NCBI GenBank assembly: GCA_964429355.1
Contig: CAYSCH010000209.1
Location: 1 to 16,475 of the forward strand
Length of the DNA stretch: 16,475 bases
Source of the DNA: JAAYAY01 sp964429355
GTDB taxonomy: Bacteria; Planctomycetota; Planctomycetia; Pirellulales; Thermoguttaceae
Direction of reading: 5' to 3'
Positions 1 to 6,419 of this stretch are shown here, piece after piece. The notes under the pieces are model-generated. The model did no database searches. It was not told where the DNA came from and worked only from the letters and a program-made list of their open reading frames with translations. A program made the translations under genes and the position numbers. Position 1 is the first letter of the stretch. Each line of letters opens with the position of its first letter.

Positions 1-45
1 GATGCAGAAGGGATTTTCGTTTCGAGGCTCTCTCCATTGGGTTTT

Positions 46-69
46 CTTGCGGGAAGTGCCACCCGCAAG
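46..69. repeat. Stem-loop upstream of the YhcG remnant
   Basis: A perfect 8-bp inverted repeat (CTTGCGGG at 46-53, CCCGCAAG at 62-69) encloses an 8-nt loop. On the plus strand it is preceded, not followed, by a T-run, so it does not read as a standard terminator in either direction. It may be the end of a neighbouring gene's terminator or a chance structure. Nothing else is recognisable in 1-107. Confidence 0.3.
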
Positions 70-107
70 CGCGGTTGGGGTGTGTGACACCACAATAGAG
101 TTCTTCA

Positions 108-473
108 ATGTGCAGCCATGAACAGGAACGCGTTGCGATCACAGATGAGCTTTACTGGAACATCGGCGAGTACATCAGCCGCACGATCGAATCGGCCGCC
201 TGGGGCGAGGCCGTGGTCGATCAAGCCGCCGCCCATATCGCCCAGAAGCACCCCGCCCTGCGGGGGTTCACCCGAGCCAACCTGTTCCGGATGCGGCAGT
301 TTTACGAGACTTACTGGAGCAGTGAAAAAGTCGCACCACTGGTGCGACAATTGCCCTGGACCCACAATCTGATCATCCTGAGCAAGCTGGAGTTCTACCT
401 GGAGGCCCTCGACCGGACCGTGAAGAAGCCGCACGAGGGCCCGTCGATCGGGGTGTTGTTGTGCGCCACGAAG
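108..473 (+). pseudogene. yhcG: YhcG-type PDDEXK nuclease (DUF1016) remnant with internal deletion
   Basis: The translation from 108 gives the N-terminal helical domain of YhcG/DUF1016 proteins, with LYWNIGEYISRTIES, WGEAVVDQ, LRGFTRANLFRMRQFYETY and VAPLVRQLPWTHNLIILS. It then jumps directly, in frame, to the family's C-terminal motifs LEFYLEALDR, KPHE and PSIGVLLCATK. In intact relatives (usually about 330-380 residues) the PDDEXK nuclease core lies between NLIILS and KLEFYLEALDR; here it is absent. The join falls near 381-386 at AGCAAG, compatible with deletion between short GCAAG repeats. The extreme N-terminus is also missing (stop codon in frame at 96), and the family's last residues are replaced after 473 by IS66-like sequence. 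The product would lack the catalytic residues. Family assignment is from remembered motif order. Confidence 0.75.
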
Positions 474-700
474 CTTTCAGAGGCCGACGGCCGTTGTTGG
501 GGAGGAGCAACCCGACCTGGAATGGACCATGGCTCGCGTTTTCCCGAAGACGCCCACATCCCCATCGACAACAATCGAAAATCGAACCGAGGCCGCCATC
601 AAAGGCCCGGTTATGGGCAAGAAGGCCTGGCTGTTTCTGGGAAGTGAACAGGCGGGCGATCAAGAGCCAGGGTTCTCGAAGAAGACTGGTTCTTGCACGA
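474..700 (+). pseudogene. IS66-family transposase (TnpC) C-terminal remnant, frameshifted
   Basis: In the frame continuing from the YhcG remnant, about 535-582, the peptide SRFPEDAHIPIDNNR matches the IS66 transposase motif around the last catalytic segment (typically RFL-D-x-IPIDNN). The expected continuation, TEAAIKGPVMGKKAWLFLGS followed by EQAGDQ, appears in the next frame from about 574 to 660. A single frameshift in the A-rich stretch around 575-580 therefore splits the motif. No other part of the transposase, no TnpA/TnpB accessory genes and no terminal inverted repeats are visible. It is a dead fragment directly abutting the YhcG remnant, and it is consistent with a past IS66 insertion followed by rearrangement. 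Confidence 0.65.
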
Positions 701-715
701 TCACGAGGTCGAGGC

Positions 716-1612
716 ATGCTAACGTCGTTTATTGTTCCAGCATTTAATGTTCCCGTGGTATTGCCTCCTGAGACTGCTGGCGGATACGAGTCCGGGATTG
801 ACAATTGGCTTGACGTGCCGCATAGCGCGAAGGAAATGGCAAGCGAGCGCAAAGCCGGTCCGCAGTCCCGTTCCGCAACAGCCAGTTCCACTTCCCGAAC
901 AGCCGCCGCTGCACGAGGATCGGAAGTCGATCCGTTTGCCGCCCAGCAGACGTTGGAGCGCGATCCAGTTGACTGGAATCGAATTCGAAGAGAGAATCCC
1001 GGGCGATACTGGAATCGTTGCATATCTGGGATGGCGAGTTCCTGGCTCATCGAGAAAGAGAGCATAGTCGCTCGCATGCTCTGCGAGACCCTTCCGTGCG
1101 ACGTCGAACTGATTCTTCCACCACGGAGAGGAGTTGAAGAGGACCTCTACGCATTGACGCAGCTGAACTTCTTTCCTGGTGTGAAAGACGCGATTCGGGA
1201 AGTACACCAACCGGTCGAGGGGACTATCCGCTTTGGTGACGCGCGCCGCGGCCTGACCTTCCCCTACCATGCCTATACGAAGTTCAGAGTCCGAAATGCT
1301 GTGCTCTATTTTCCGGTTTTCGATTCAAGGCATTCTGGCTGTACGATCGTCGCGTATGACCTCAGGACCTACGAGGAGATCTGGCGTCACGACCTTCGAA
1401 TTGCCGATGAGGCTCAGGATCAGGAGATTGAGAACATTGTAGTGCTACGGCAAGGAGGCGATCGCAAAATGATGCGTTCGCATTACGCTCGACAATGCGC
1501 AGCCAACCGTAAGCATTGGCGAAATATCGGCGAGTTGTGGAGGGTACTGCGACATCAACGACTTCCTGCCCGGAAGCGCAGAGTACCAAACGGTTCTGAA
1601 GTGGGTCAATAA
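716..1612 (+). pseudogene. Degraded PQQ-like repeat protein fragment
   Basis: The frame is open from ATG 716, but only about 1080-1440 looks convincingly coding. Its core, YTKFRVRNAVLYFPVFDSRH then SGCTIVAYDLRTYEEIWRHDL, resembles the beta-propeller blade signature of PQQ-like/quinoprotein proteins (a strand, then xVAYDLxTxxxxW). Small planctomycete lipoproteins with this blade are remembered, not checked. Upstream, the frame at 732-1067 reads better (proline-rich, PVPQQPVPLPEQPP), suggesting a frameshift near 1070. Downstream, the 716 frame turns arginine-rich and implausible. The frame at 1473-1661 instead gives a natural-looking tail containing SCGGYCDINDFLPGSAEYQ and SSCNNINRNCGL. I read it as one gene or two adjacent genes broken by frameshifts. 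No function beyond the blade can be assigned. Confidence 0.4.
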
Positions 1613-1722
1613 CACCGCGATTAGTTCGTGTAACAACATAAACAGGAACTGTGGTTTGTAGAGGACGGGACGGCTGCGTCAGGGAAGCCTGCAATCGCTA
1701 CTCGATGCTGAGAATAGTCGGT

Positions 1723-2448
1723 ATGAACACGGTATCAAGTGTGCCAGAAGGCGGTTACGCCAGTATCGTTGCATCGACGATCACGCTGTTCCTACTCGCT
1801 GGCTGCGTTGAATACCGCACCCCGCCTACTCGATCCAGTTGCCTTGGCAATCTCAAACAGATCGGTGTGGCGTCGCATGCCTACCACGATGAGTACGGCT
1901 CCTTTCCACCTGTTACGGGACCTGAATGCGATGGGTATCCCAGGCACAGCTGGCGAGTGGCAATCCTTCCTTTTGTTGGCCGCAACGACCTATACACACG
2001 ATATGACTTCTCACAGCCGTGGGATAGTGTGGACAACCTGACTCTCTTAAGAGAGATGCCTGAGATCTATCATTGTCCCATCGCTGTGGGAAGCGAGGCT
2101 GGCAATACGCCATACCTGGCGGTTGTGGGAGAGGATATGGCATGGAGCAAGCAGGGGACGCGGCGCAAGGACGATTTTGGAGACGGCCTCGGCGATACCG
2201 TGATGATCGTGGAGCTTTCCGAAAGGGCTGTACCATGGACAAAACCAGAAGACATTCCGTTTGCTGTGCTACAAGAGGCGCGGTTGGATAATGGTGTCGG
2301 CAGCGAAGGTCAGCTTGCCAACGCACTCTTCGCCAATGGCGCCATTCATAGCAATGCAACAGGCACCAAAACGCAAGAAATGGTACGAGTGGCGCTTCAA
2401 TGCGCGAAGGATTGTCGTCGTCTTGTGTTTCGCGTATCTGGCCCCTAG
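1723..2448 (+). CDS. DUF1559-like lipoprotein
   Basis: A 241-residue protein with the hallmarks of the planctomycete DUF1559 family. These are SCLGNLKQIGVASHAYHDEY, then SFPP, HSWRVAILPFVG, LYTRYDFSQPWDS, YHCP, YLAVVGEDMAW, DDFGDGLGDTVMIVE, VPWTKPEDI, and near the end NALFANGAIHS at the position of the family's FADGSV motif. Typical members begin with a type-IV-pilin-like helix ending near LLPAVQAAREAARR. Here the helix instead ends in LFLLAGC, a lipobox, so the mature protein would be a membrane-anchored lipoprotein. ATG 1723 was chosen because it leaves a short signal; ATG 1705 and GTG 1651 are alternatives, and none has a strong ribosome binding site. The last residues after VRVALQ look unnatural and may be frameshifted. 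Function of the family is unknown. Confidence 0.65.
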   Translation: MNTVSSVPEGGYASIVASTITLFLLAGCVEYRTPPTRSSCLGNLKQIGVASHAYHDEYGSFPPVTGPECDGYPRHSWRVAILPFVGRNDLYTRYDFSQPWDSVDNLTLLREMPEIYHCPIAVGSEAGNTPYLAVVGEDMAWSKQGTRRKDDFGDGLGDTVMIVELSERAVPWTKPEDIPFAVLQEARLDNGVGSEGQLANALFANGAIHSNATGTKTQEMVRVALQCAKDCRRLVFRVSGP

Positions 2449-2690
2449 ACATTGCGAGATTATCACACGGTTGAGGAGATTGGTGGCACGTACGTGTTTG
2501 TACGACCACGGATCCTCGACGTGGATCAGCCGCCGTCACGTGACTTTGTACAGACCTTGGAGATGCACTATCACAGCGAATACTATATTACTACGGGAAT
2601 GTAGGGATGATTTCTTGGCGGCCGTCCAAAAACAACTTCCGGATTTCACGAGATGCAAGTAATCAAGTCCCGCAGGGACTTCCGTCATAA
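2400..2690 (+). pseudogene. Small secreted or lipoprotein remnant with several frameshifts
   Basis: Three reading frames in succession give protein-like sequence. Around 2399-2455, one frame reads RRIVVVLCFAYLAPRHCE, which resembles a lipoprotein signal. From 2458 to about 2586 the next frame reads HTVEEIGGTYVFVRPRILDV, then PPSRDFVQTLEMHYHSEYY. From about 2583 to 2690 the third frame reads YYYGNVGMISWRPSKNNFRI and ends NQVPQGLPS at TAA 2688. Joined, they would make a secreted protein of roughly 90-100 residues. I do not recognise the family. The fit of the pieces end to end is my inference from their natural composition; each frame is closed by stops beyond its piece. Confidence 0.35.
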
Positions 2691-2797
2691 CCGGAAGCAA
2701 ACGTTGGAGGACCGCCTAATAGGAGCGCTCGTCTACCTTCAATAGCCGAGACAAGCACAACTGATCACCTTAGCCCAACGCAATAGGCGCGTTCATT

Positions 2798-3127
2798 GTG
2801 ACTTCTAATACACCCCCCGACAAGGCACACCATCGTACCCAGCGCGTTGTGAGGAACAACACTCGGCAGTTTACTATTCGGAGTGCTCTCACATTCACAA
2901 GTCTCATAGCGTGCGCATGCGCGTTTCTCATTTCATCGCTGAAATGGGAGTTGTTTTGGTGCCAATCGCTGAGCACGTTCCTGTTTGCCTACGCTGCCGG
3001 TTCCACATTCCCCGGACTTGCTGGTCGCCCTCAAACTCGTGTCCGAGCGGGGATCACCATCGGCGTGATATGTGTTGCTACTCACGCGACGATTTTCGCT
3101 ATCCTGGTGTACTGTGCCTACAGTTGA
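2798..3127 (+). CDS. Small predicted membrane protein
   Basis: A 109-residue protein with GTG start. After a polar N-terminus of about 22 residues comes RQFTIRSALTFTSLIACACA, resembling the [QR]F[ST][IL]R-L motif that often precedes the first transmembrane helix in planctomycete membrane proteins. Three hydrophobic segments follow (about residues 29-46, 52-72 and 84-108, the last GITIGVICVATHATIFAILV), giving a likely three-helix protein with a short cytoplasmic head. There is no strong ribosome binding site and no catalytic motif. It stands alone between two decayed genes and shares their more A/T-rich codon use. It could itself be a fragment, but the frame shows no break. Function unknown. 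Confidence 0.45.
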   Translation: MTSNTPPDKAHHRTQRVVRNNTRQFTIRSALTFTSLIACACAFLISSLKWELFWCQSLSTFLFAYAAGSTFPGLAGRPQTRVRAGITIGVICVATHATIFAILVYCAYS

Positions 3128-3189
3128 CGACTCGGGGTCGACTTCGGACATCGGACGGATTGACCACGAGCCGAACTGACAACCACTGA

Positions 3190-3757
3190 CTCTCGCCACC
3201 GGGAAGTCCCGTTCACCCCGAACCGGACTTCCCGGTTCTCTCCTACGCAACGGTCGCCAAACCACGCCCCTCCGAGACTCCGTCACCCTCCCCCACCCGA
3301 AAGGATGGGATCCGCTGGAGAACTGAGAACTTTCCCGAGGCGCAGTACCCCACCTCCATCACACTCGCCGATGGCACTCGTGTCCACGATGTACCGTTCA
3401 TTCTCCAACTGATGGGAATGCAGAGAAGCGGAGGTCTTGGTCGAAAACCTGTAGCCAGGGCACCTCCGCGGGGTCAGAACATGACACTTGACAGCTTGTC
3501 TCCGAGGACCATTGGCATCACTACCCAGAGGTACGCCCGGCATGAATTGGCACATCAAGTCGCATGTTGAGGCTCATGCTGCTACCTTCATGCGACAAGA
3601 GGGACTGGCTGAGGCTACGCTTTACATCAACCGTGTGCCGTGTCCGGGCAAGATTTGTTGCTATGAAATGCTTCCCCGAATGCTGCCAGAGGGCGCAAGA
3701 CTCCGCGTAATCGGGCCAGATGGCTTTGATGAAGTGTTCATTGGCCTGCCGGACTGA
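3190..3757 (+). pseudogene. Polymorphic-toxin C-terminus with SCP1.201/DddA-like deaminase domain, frameshifted and 5'-truncated
   Basis: The last part, open from 3485 to TGA 3755-3757 (TTG at 3488), encodes GPLASLPRGTPGMN, then HVEAHAATFMRQEGLAEATL, YINRVPCPGKICCYEMLPRM and RLRVIGPDGFDEVFIGLPD. This is the SCP1.201-like deaminase domain found at the tips of polymorphic toxins. It keeps the H-x-E zinc/catalytic motif (HVE, residues 26-28 counted from 3488) and the second zinc motif PC-x5-C (Cys52 and Cys58). Upstream, another frame open from 3190 gives a proline-rich linker (SETPSPSPTR) and GIRWRTENFPEAQYPTSI, DGTRVHDVPFILQL. Short pieces of the third frame (TSAG at about 3459-3473, QLVS at 3492-3503) also resemble the domain's leading strands, so at least two indels separate the pieces. 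No delivery domain or signal lies upstream. The family deaminates cytosine in nucleic acid; activity here is unproven. Confidence 0.7.
3198..3236. repeat. 12-bp inverted repeat inside the toxin linker
   Basis: ACCGGGAAGTCC at 3198-3209 and its exact reverse complement GGACTTCCCGGT at 3225-3236 are separated by 15 nt. There is no T-run on either side, so a standard terminator is unlikely. It lies at the 5' edge of the frame that leads into the deaminase toxin remnant. Confidence 0.4.
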
Positions 3758-3781
3758 CTTGGGCTGTCGGGGGTAAAGAAG

Positions 3782-3850
3782 ATGTGGAAGGTTGAGTGGA
3801 GAACCAACTCCAAGGTCGGCCGCTCTGCTCGCACCGGCCAAAAGAAGTGA
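3782..3850 (+). CDS. Very short ORF after the deaminase, possible immunity-gene start
   Basis: A 22-residue ORF beginning MWKVEWRTNSKVGRS and ending in lysines. It starts 24 nt after the deaminase stop and is preceded by a strong purine-rich ribosome binding site (GGGGGTAAAG at 3769-3778). Deaminase toxins are normally followed immediately by an immunity gene, so this may be the start of a truncated one. The peptide is too short to assign to any immunity family. It is equally possible that it is not a gene. The sequence after its stop holds a small CCCAC/GTGGG hairpin (3852-3866) and no continuation in another frame that I can recognise. Confidence 0.2.
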   Translation: MWKVEWRTNSKVGRSARTGQKK

Positions 3851-4198
3851 GCCCACGACCAGTGGGTCGCTCCTGCCGGATGCGTCCTGCAACCTCACCC
3901 GCCGGGCATGACTCCCATGGGATCCTTCCGCTTGCCCCTTTCGTGCCTTCGTGTGCCACTGGCTCTGCGCTCTGCCAGTGCCCGGGGGCCCTCCATCGCC
4001 CCAGACCGAGCAACTCACAGTCGACTATTTTCTTTTCCTCCATTTTCTTTTCTCCCTCCTTTGCCTCCAGGCCCCTTGCCCCGTAGCAGTCGTCCGCGTG
4101 TCAGCGCCCTGGGCGAGTCCCATCACTGCCCACCACACGCTTCCGATCGGAACAACCCTCCTCCCCCCTCGGATTCCCTCCTCCTCTTCCGTTCTACT

Positions 4199-4381
4199 TC
4201 AATCTCTACGTCTCTGCGCGAGCCCCTCCCACTCCTTGTCGCCGCGCTCAGAGAGAACTCGAGACCCCACGAAACAGCCAGCGGCTGCCTGCTGATGTCC
4301 CCCCCCTCCGTGCTCTCCGTGCTCTCTGTGGTTAACTTCTCTTCTTCGCATCCTTCGCGCTCTTTGTGTCCTTCGCGGTGA
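4199..4381. repeat. Dispersed 9-bp-unit repeats (three variants)
   Basis: Three blocks with 9-bp or near-9-bp periodicity lie close together. They are CTCTACGTCTCTGCGCGAG (about 4204-4222), TCCGTGCTC twice then TCTGTGGTT (4307-4333, followed by AA), and CTTCGCATC, CTTCGCGCT, CTTTGTGTC, CTTCGCGGT (4344-4379). On the minus strand they read as forms of ACCACAGAGAGCACGGAG and ACCGCGAAGGACACAAAG. Such strings recur between genes in many environmental bacterial genomes, including planctomycetes (recalled, not searched). They are often mistranslated as TTESTESTEG- or AKDTKSAKDAKK-like proteins. Function unknown. Confidence 0.65.
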
Positions 4382-4420
4382 TCCCCTTCCTCGGCTGGCG
4401 GCACTCGCCAGTGATCGCTC

Positions 4421-4476
4421 CGATCTCCCGTCTCCGATCTCCCTGCTCCGTGCTCCCTGCTCCGTGCTCCCTGCTG
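4421..4476. repeat. Eight tandem 7-bp units
   Basis: Eight consecutive heptamers run without gaps: CGATCTC, CCGTCTC, CGATCTC, CCTGCTC, CGTGCTC, CCTGCTC, CGTGCTC, CCTGCTG. The later units alternate, giving two exact 14-bp copies (CCCTGCTCCGTGCT at 4441-4454 and 4455-4468). The minus-strand form GGAGCAGGGAGCACGGAG is another commonly dispersed intergenic repeat type. The array lies just after the 9-bp-unit blocks and about 145 nt before the start of the six-hairpin gene. Confidence 0.75.
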
Positions 4477-4492
4477 TCCTGGCCGGGGAGGA

Positions 4493-4520
4493 TTGCAGTC
4501 CCCTGCCAATCTGGCACAAT
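4493..4520 (+). promoter_or_regulatory. Candidate promoter for the six-hairpin gene
   Basis: TTGCAG (4493-4498) and CACAAT (4515-4520) are separated by 16 nt, giving a plausible sigma70-like pair about 100 nt upstream of ATG 4622. Both hexamers match the consensus at four of six positions. This is a pattern match only. Confidence 0.25.
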
Positions 4521-4621
4521 GCCTGCAAGCGAGCTGGCATGCTGGAGGCCGGCTGGCAGGAAAAAAACTCCGCCTGCAAACAATGGTACATTGGGATTGT
4601 CGTTTCAGAGGAACCACACTC

Positions 4622-6301
4622 ATGCAAACTTCGAGACGGCTGACGACGGCCCGCTGGGCGAGCCTTGGCCTTGTGTTTGTGCTCTGTTTCGCAACGGTTC
4701 CGCTGGCAGACGCTGCCAAGCCCGTGGCACAGGCCGACTGGCCTGCGGTCGAGGCGTACGACCGCCTGCCGAAACTGGAGCGTAACGCCATGGACGCCCG
4801 CCGCGCGCTGGCCCAAAGCGACCTGTTTGTTCGCGGCTGGCTGGCCAAGGCGGACCCCAAGTCTGGCCTGATCCCGGAGAACCTGCAGCGGGGCATCGAT
4901 CATTGGAACGGGCGCAACAATGGGGCCGACAACTACCCTTTCATGGTCCTCACCGCGGCCCTGACCGATCGGGAGCTCTTTGGCGGCAGGATGCTGGAAA
5001 TGCTCCAGGCGGAACAGCGGCTCACCAGCCGCGTGGACCGGCTCGGCGACTGGTACAAGTTTTCGACCGCCACGTTCGAGCACCCGGAAGTCGACATGGA
5101 CCGGGTGGTCTTCGACAACGCCGAGTATGTCAAGGACGGCCTCATGCCGCTGACCGAGTGGCTCGGCCCCTCGCCCTGGTCGGAGCGGATGTCGGGGATT
5201 GTCGACGACATCTGGAAGCACGCCGCTGTCGAGACACCAGCGGGCAAGATCCCGTCGACCAACGACGAAGTCAACGGCGACATGATGCAGCTCACGTCGC
5301 GCACCTATTGGATCACCGGCGAGAAGAGGTATCTCGACCGTGCGATCCGCATTGCCGACTGGTATCTGCTGGGCGACCGTCATCCGACCCGCAATGCCAG
5401 GTCGCTTCGCCTTCGCGATCACGGCTGCGAGCTCGTCTCGGGCCTCACGGAGGTCTACCTCGCCTGCCATTTTGCCAATTCGGAGAGGGCCCAGCAGTAT
5501 CGCGAGCCTCTCCATGCGATCCTGGACCGGATTCTGGAGGTCGGCGTCAACGAACACGGCATGATGTACAATTCCATCAATCCGGTCGAAGGCAAGCCGA
5601 TCGACGAAGGGCTCTCCGACAACTGGGGCTACAACTACAACGGCTTCTACACGGTCTATCTGCTCGACGGCGTCGAGCGCTATCGCCAGGCCGTCCGCCA
5701 CGCCCTGGAGAACCTCAACCACTATCGCGGCTACCCCTGGGAAGGCCGGAGCCACGACGGCTATGCCGACTCGATCGAGTGCGCGATCAATCTCTACAAT
5801 CGCGAGCCGGTTCCCGAGGCGGCCGAGTGGATCGACAGCCAGATGCGGATCATGCTCGCCATGCAGCAGCCGGACGGCATCATCGCCGGCTGGCACGGCG
5901 ACGGCAACTTCGCCCGCACGGCCATCATGTACGCCCTCTGGAAGCAGCAGGGGGTGACGATCCGGCCCTGGCGCAACGACGTTCGCCTGGGGGCGGAACT
6001 CGACCAGGACCACACGTGCCGGCTCTACCTCGTGGCCGACGAGGCGTGGACGGGCAAGCTGGTCTTCGATCAGCCCCGCCACAAGACGTTCATGAACATG
6101 CCCCTCGACTACCCGCGAATCAACCAGTTCCCCGAGTGGTTCACCGTGTCGGCCGACGGCAAGTACCAGGTTACAGTCTCCGCAGACTCCGGCACCGCCA
6201 GCGCCGGGGGCGATTCGTCCGAAGTGCAAGGTTCCAATCTCATCGAGGGACTCCCGATCGAGCTGGAAGGCGGCAAGCCCGTCAGGGTCCACGTCCGGTG
6301 A
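4622..6301 (+). CDS. Secreted six-hairpin (alpha/alpha)6-type glycosidase-like protein
   Basis: A 559-residue protein. The start at ATG 4622 is supported by AGAGGAA (4607-4613) 8 nt upstream and by an immediate Sec signal peptide: basic MQTSRRLTTARW, hydrophobic core LGLVFVLCFATVPL, and likely cleavage after ADA near residue 31. The rest is mostly helical with spaced aromatic/acidic segments typical of six-hairpin glycosidase folds: NNGADNYPFMVLTA, RTYWITGEKRYLDRAIRIAD, CELVSGLTEVYLACHF (about residues 269-284), DNWGYNYNGFYTVYLLDGVE (about 333-352), WEGRSHDGYADSIE and GWHGDGNFARTAIMYALW. The last 100 or so residues look like a beta-domain. I cannot name a GH or PL family or assign catalytic residues. 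Facing a GH127 gene and sharing a locus with GH5 suggests a role in polysaccharide breakdown outside the cytoplasm. A 9-bp-stem hairpin follows the stop. Confidence 0.75.
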   Translation: MQTSRRLTTARWASLGLVFVLCFATVPLADAAKPVAQADWPAVEAYDRLPKLERNAMDARRALAQSDLFVRGWLAKADPKSGLIPENLQRGIDHWNGRNNGADNYPFMVLTAALTDRELFGGRMLEMLQAEQRLTSRVDRLGDWYKFSTATFEHPEVDMDRVVFDNAEYVKDGLMPLTEWLGPSPWSERMSGIVDDIWKHAAVETPAGKIPSTNDEVNGDMMQLTSRTYWITGEKRYLDRAIRIADWYLLGDRHPTRNARSLRLRDHGCELVSGLTEVYLACHFANSERAQQYREPLHAILDRILEVGVNEHGMMYNSINPVEGKPIDEGLSDNWGYNYNGFYTVYLLDGVERYRQAVRHALENLNHYRGYPWEGRSHDGYADSIECAINLYNREPVPEAAEWIDSQMRIMLAMQQPDGIIAGWHGDGNFARTAIMYALWKQQGVTIRPWRNDVRLGAELDQDHTCRLYLVADEAWTGKLVFDQPRHKTFMNMPLDYPRINQFPEWFTVSADGKYQVTVSADSGTASAGGDSSEVQGSNLIEGLPIELEGGKPVRVHVR

Positions 6302-6360
6302 ACGTACTGGTGGAACGTTGTTGCCGTTCACCACATGGCAACATGGACCGGCGGCAACAA
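6297..6360 (+). terminator. Overlapping inverted repeats after the six-hairpin gene
   Basis: Two mutually exclusive stems overlap the stop codon region. They are GGTGAACG (6297-6304) with CGTTCACC (6325-6332), and TTGTTGCCG (6318-6326) with CGGCAACAA (6352-6360). There is no T-run, so if this terminates transcription it is not a canonical intrinsic terminator. The two pairings share 6325-6326 and could act as alternatives. Confidence 0.3.
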
Positions 6361-6372
6361 GCCCGGTACAAT
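6344..6372 (+). promoter_or_regulatory. Candidate sigma70-like promoter for the small conserved gene
   Basis: TGGACC (6344-6349) and TACAAT (6367-6372) are separated by 17 nt, with four and five matches to the -35 and -10 consensus. The pair lies about 48 nt upstream of ATG 6420, giving a short leader before the AGGAGA ribosome binding site. Confidence 0.4.
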
Positions 6373-6419
6373 AGGGAAATAGGCCCGTCCCCTTCGAGGA
6401 GGGAAATAGGAGAACGATC

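Larger units (their letters stand above)
3758..4621. other. Long non-coding, pyrimidine-rich intergenic strip
   Basis: Apart from the very short ORF at 3782, no convincing gene is present. The plus strand is rich in pyrimidines, with C/T tracts around 4024-4070 and 4146-4200. It contains a 7-bp inverted repeat CACTGGC/GCCAGTG (3957-3963, 3974-3980) next to TTCGTGCCTTCGTG. It also holds the 9-bp and 7-bp repeat clusters listed separately. The open frames on both strands here translate to low-complexity arginine/serine/glutamate strings that follow from the repeats. The strip separates decayed genes on its left from intact ones on its right. Confidence 0.6.

Noticed and set aside
373..1270. Long minus-strand frames across the YhcG/IS66/PQQ remnants.
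   Set aside because: The plus-strand motifs of known families explain the sequence; the antisense translations contain none.
4421..4476. The heptamer array as a CRISPR or regulatory iteron array.
   Set aside because: The units are contiguous 7-mers without spacers, and no replication gene is nearby. It fits a simple dispersed tandem repeat.
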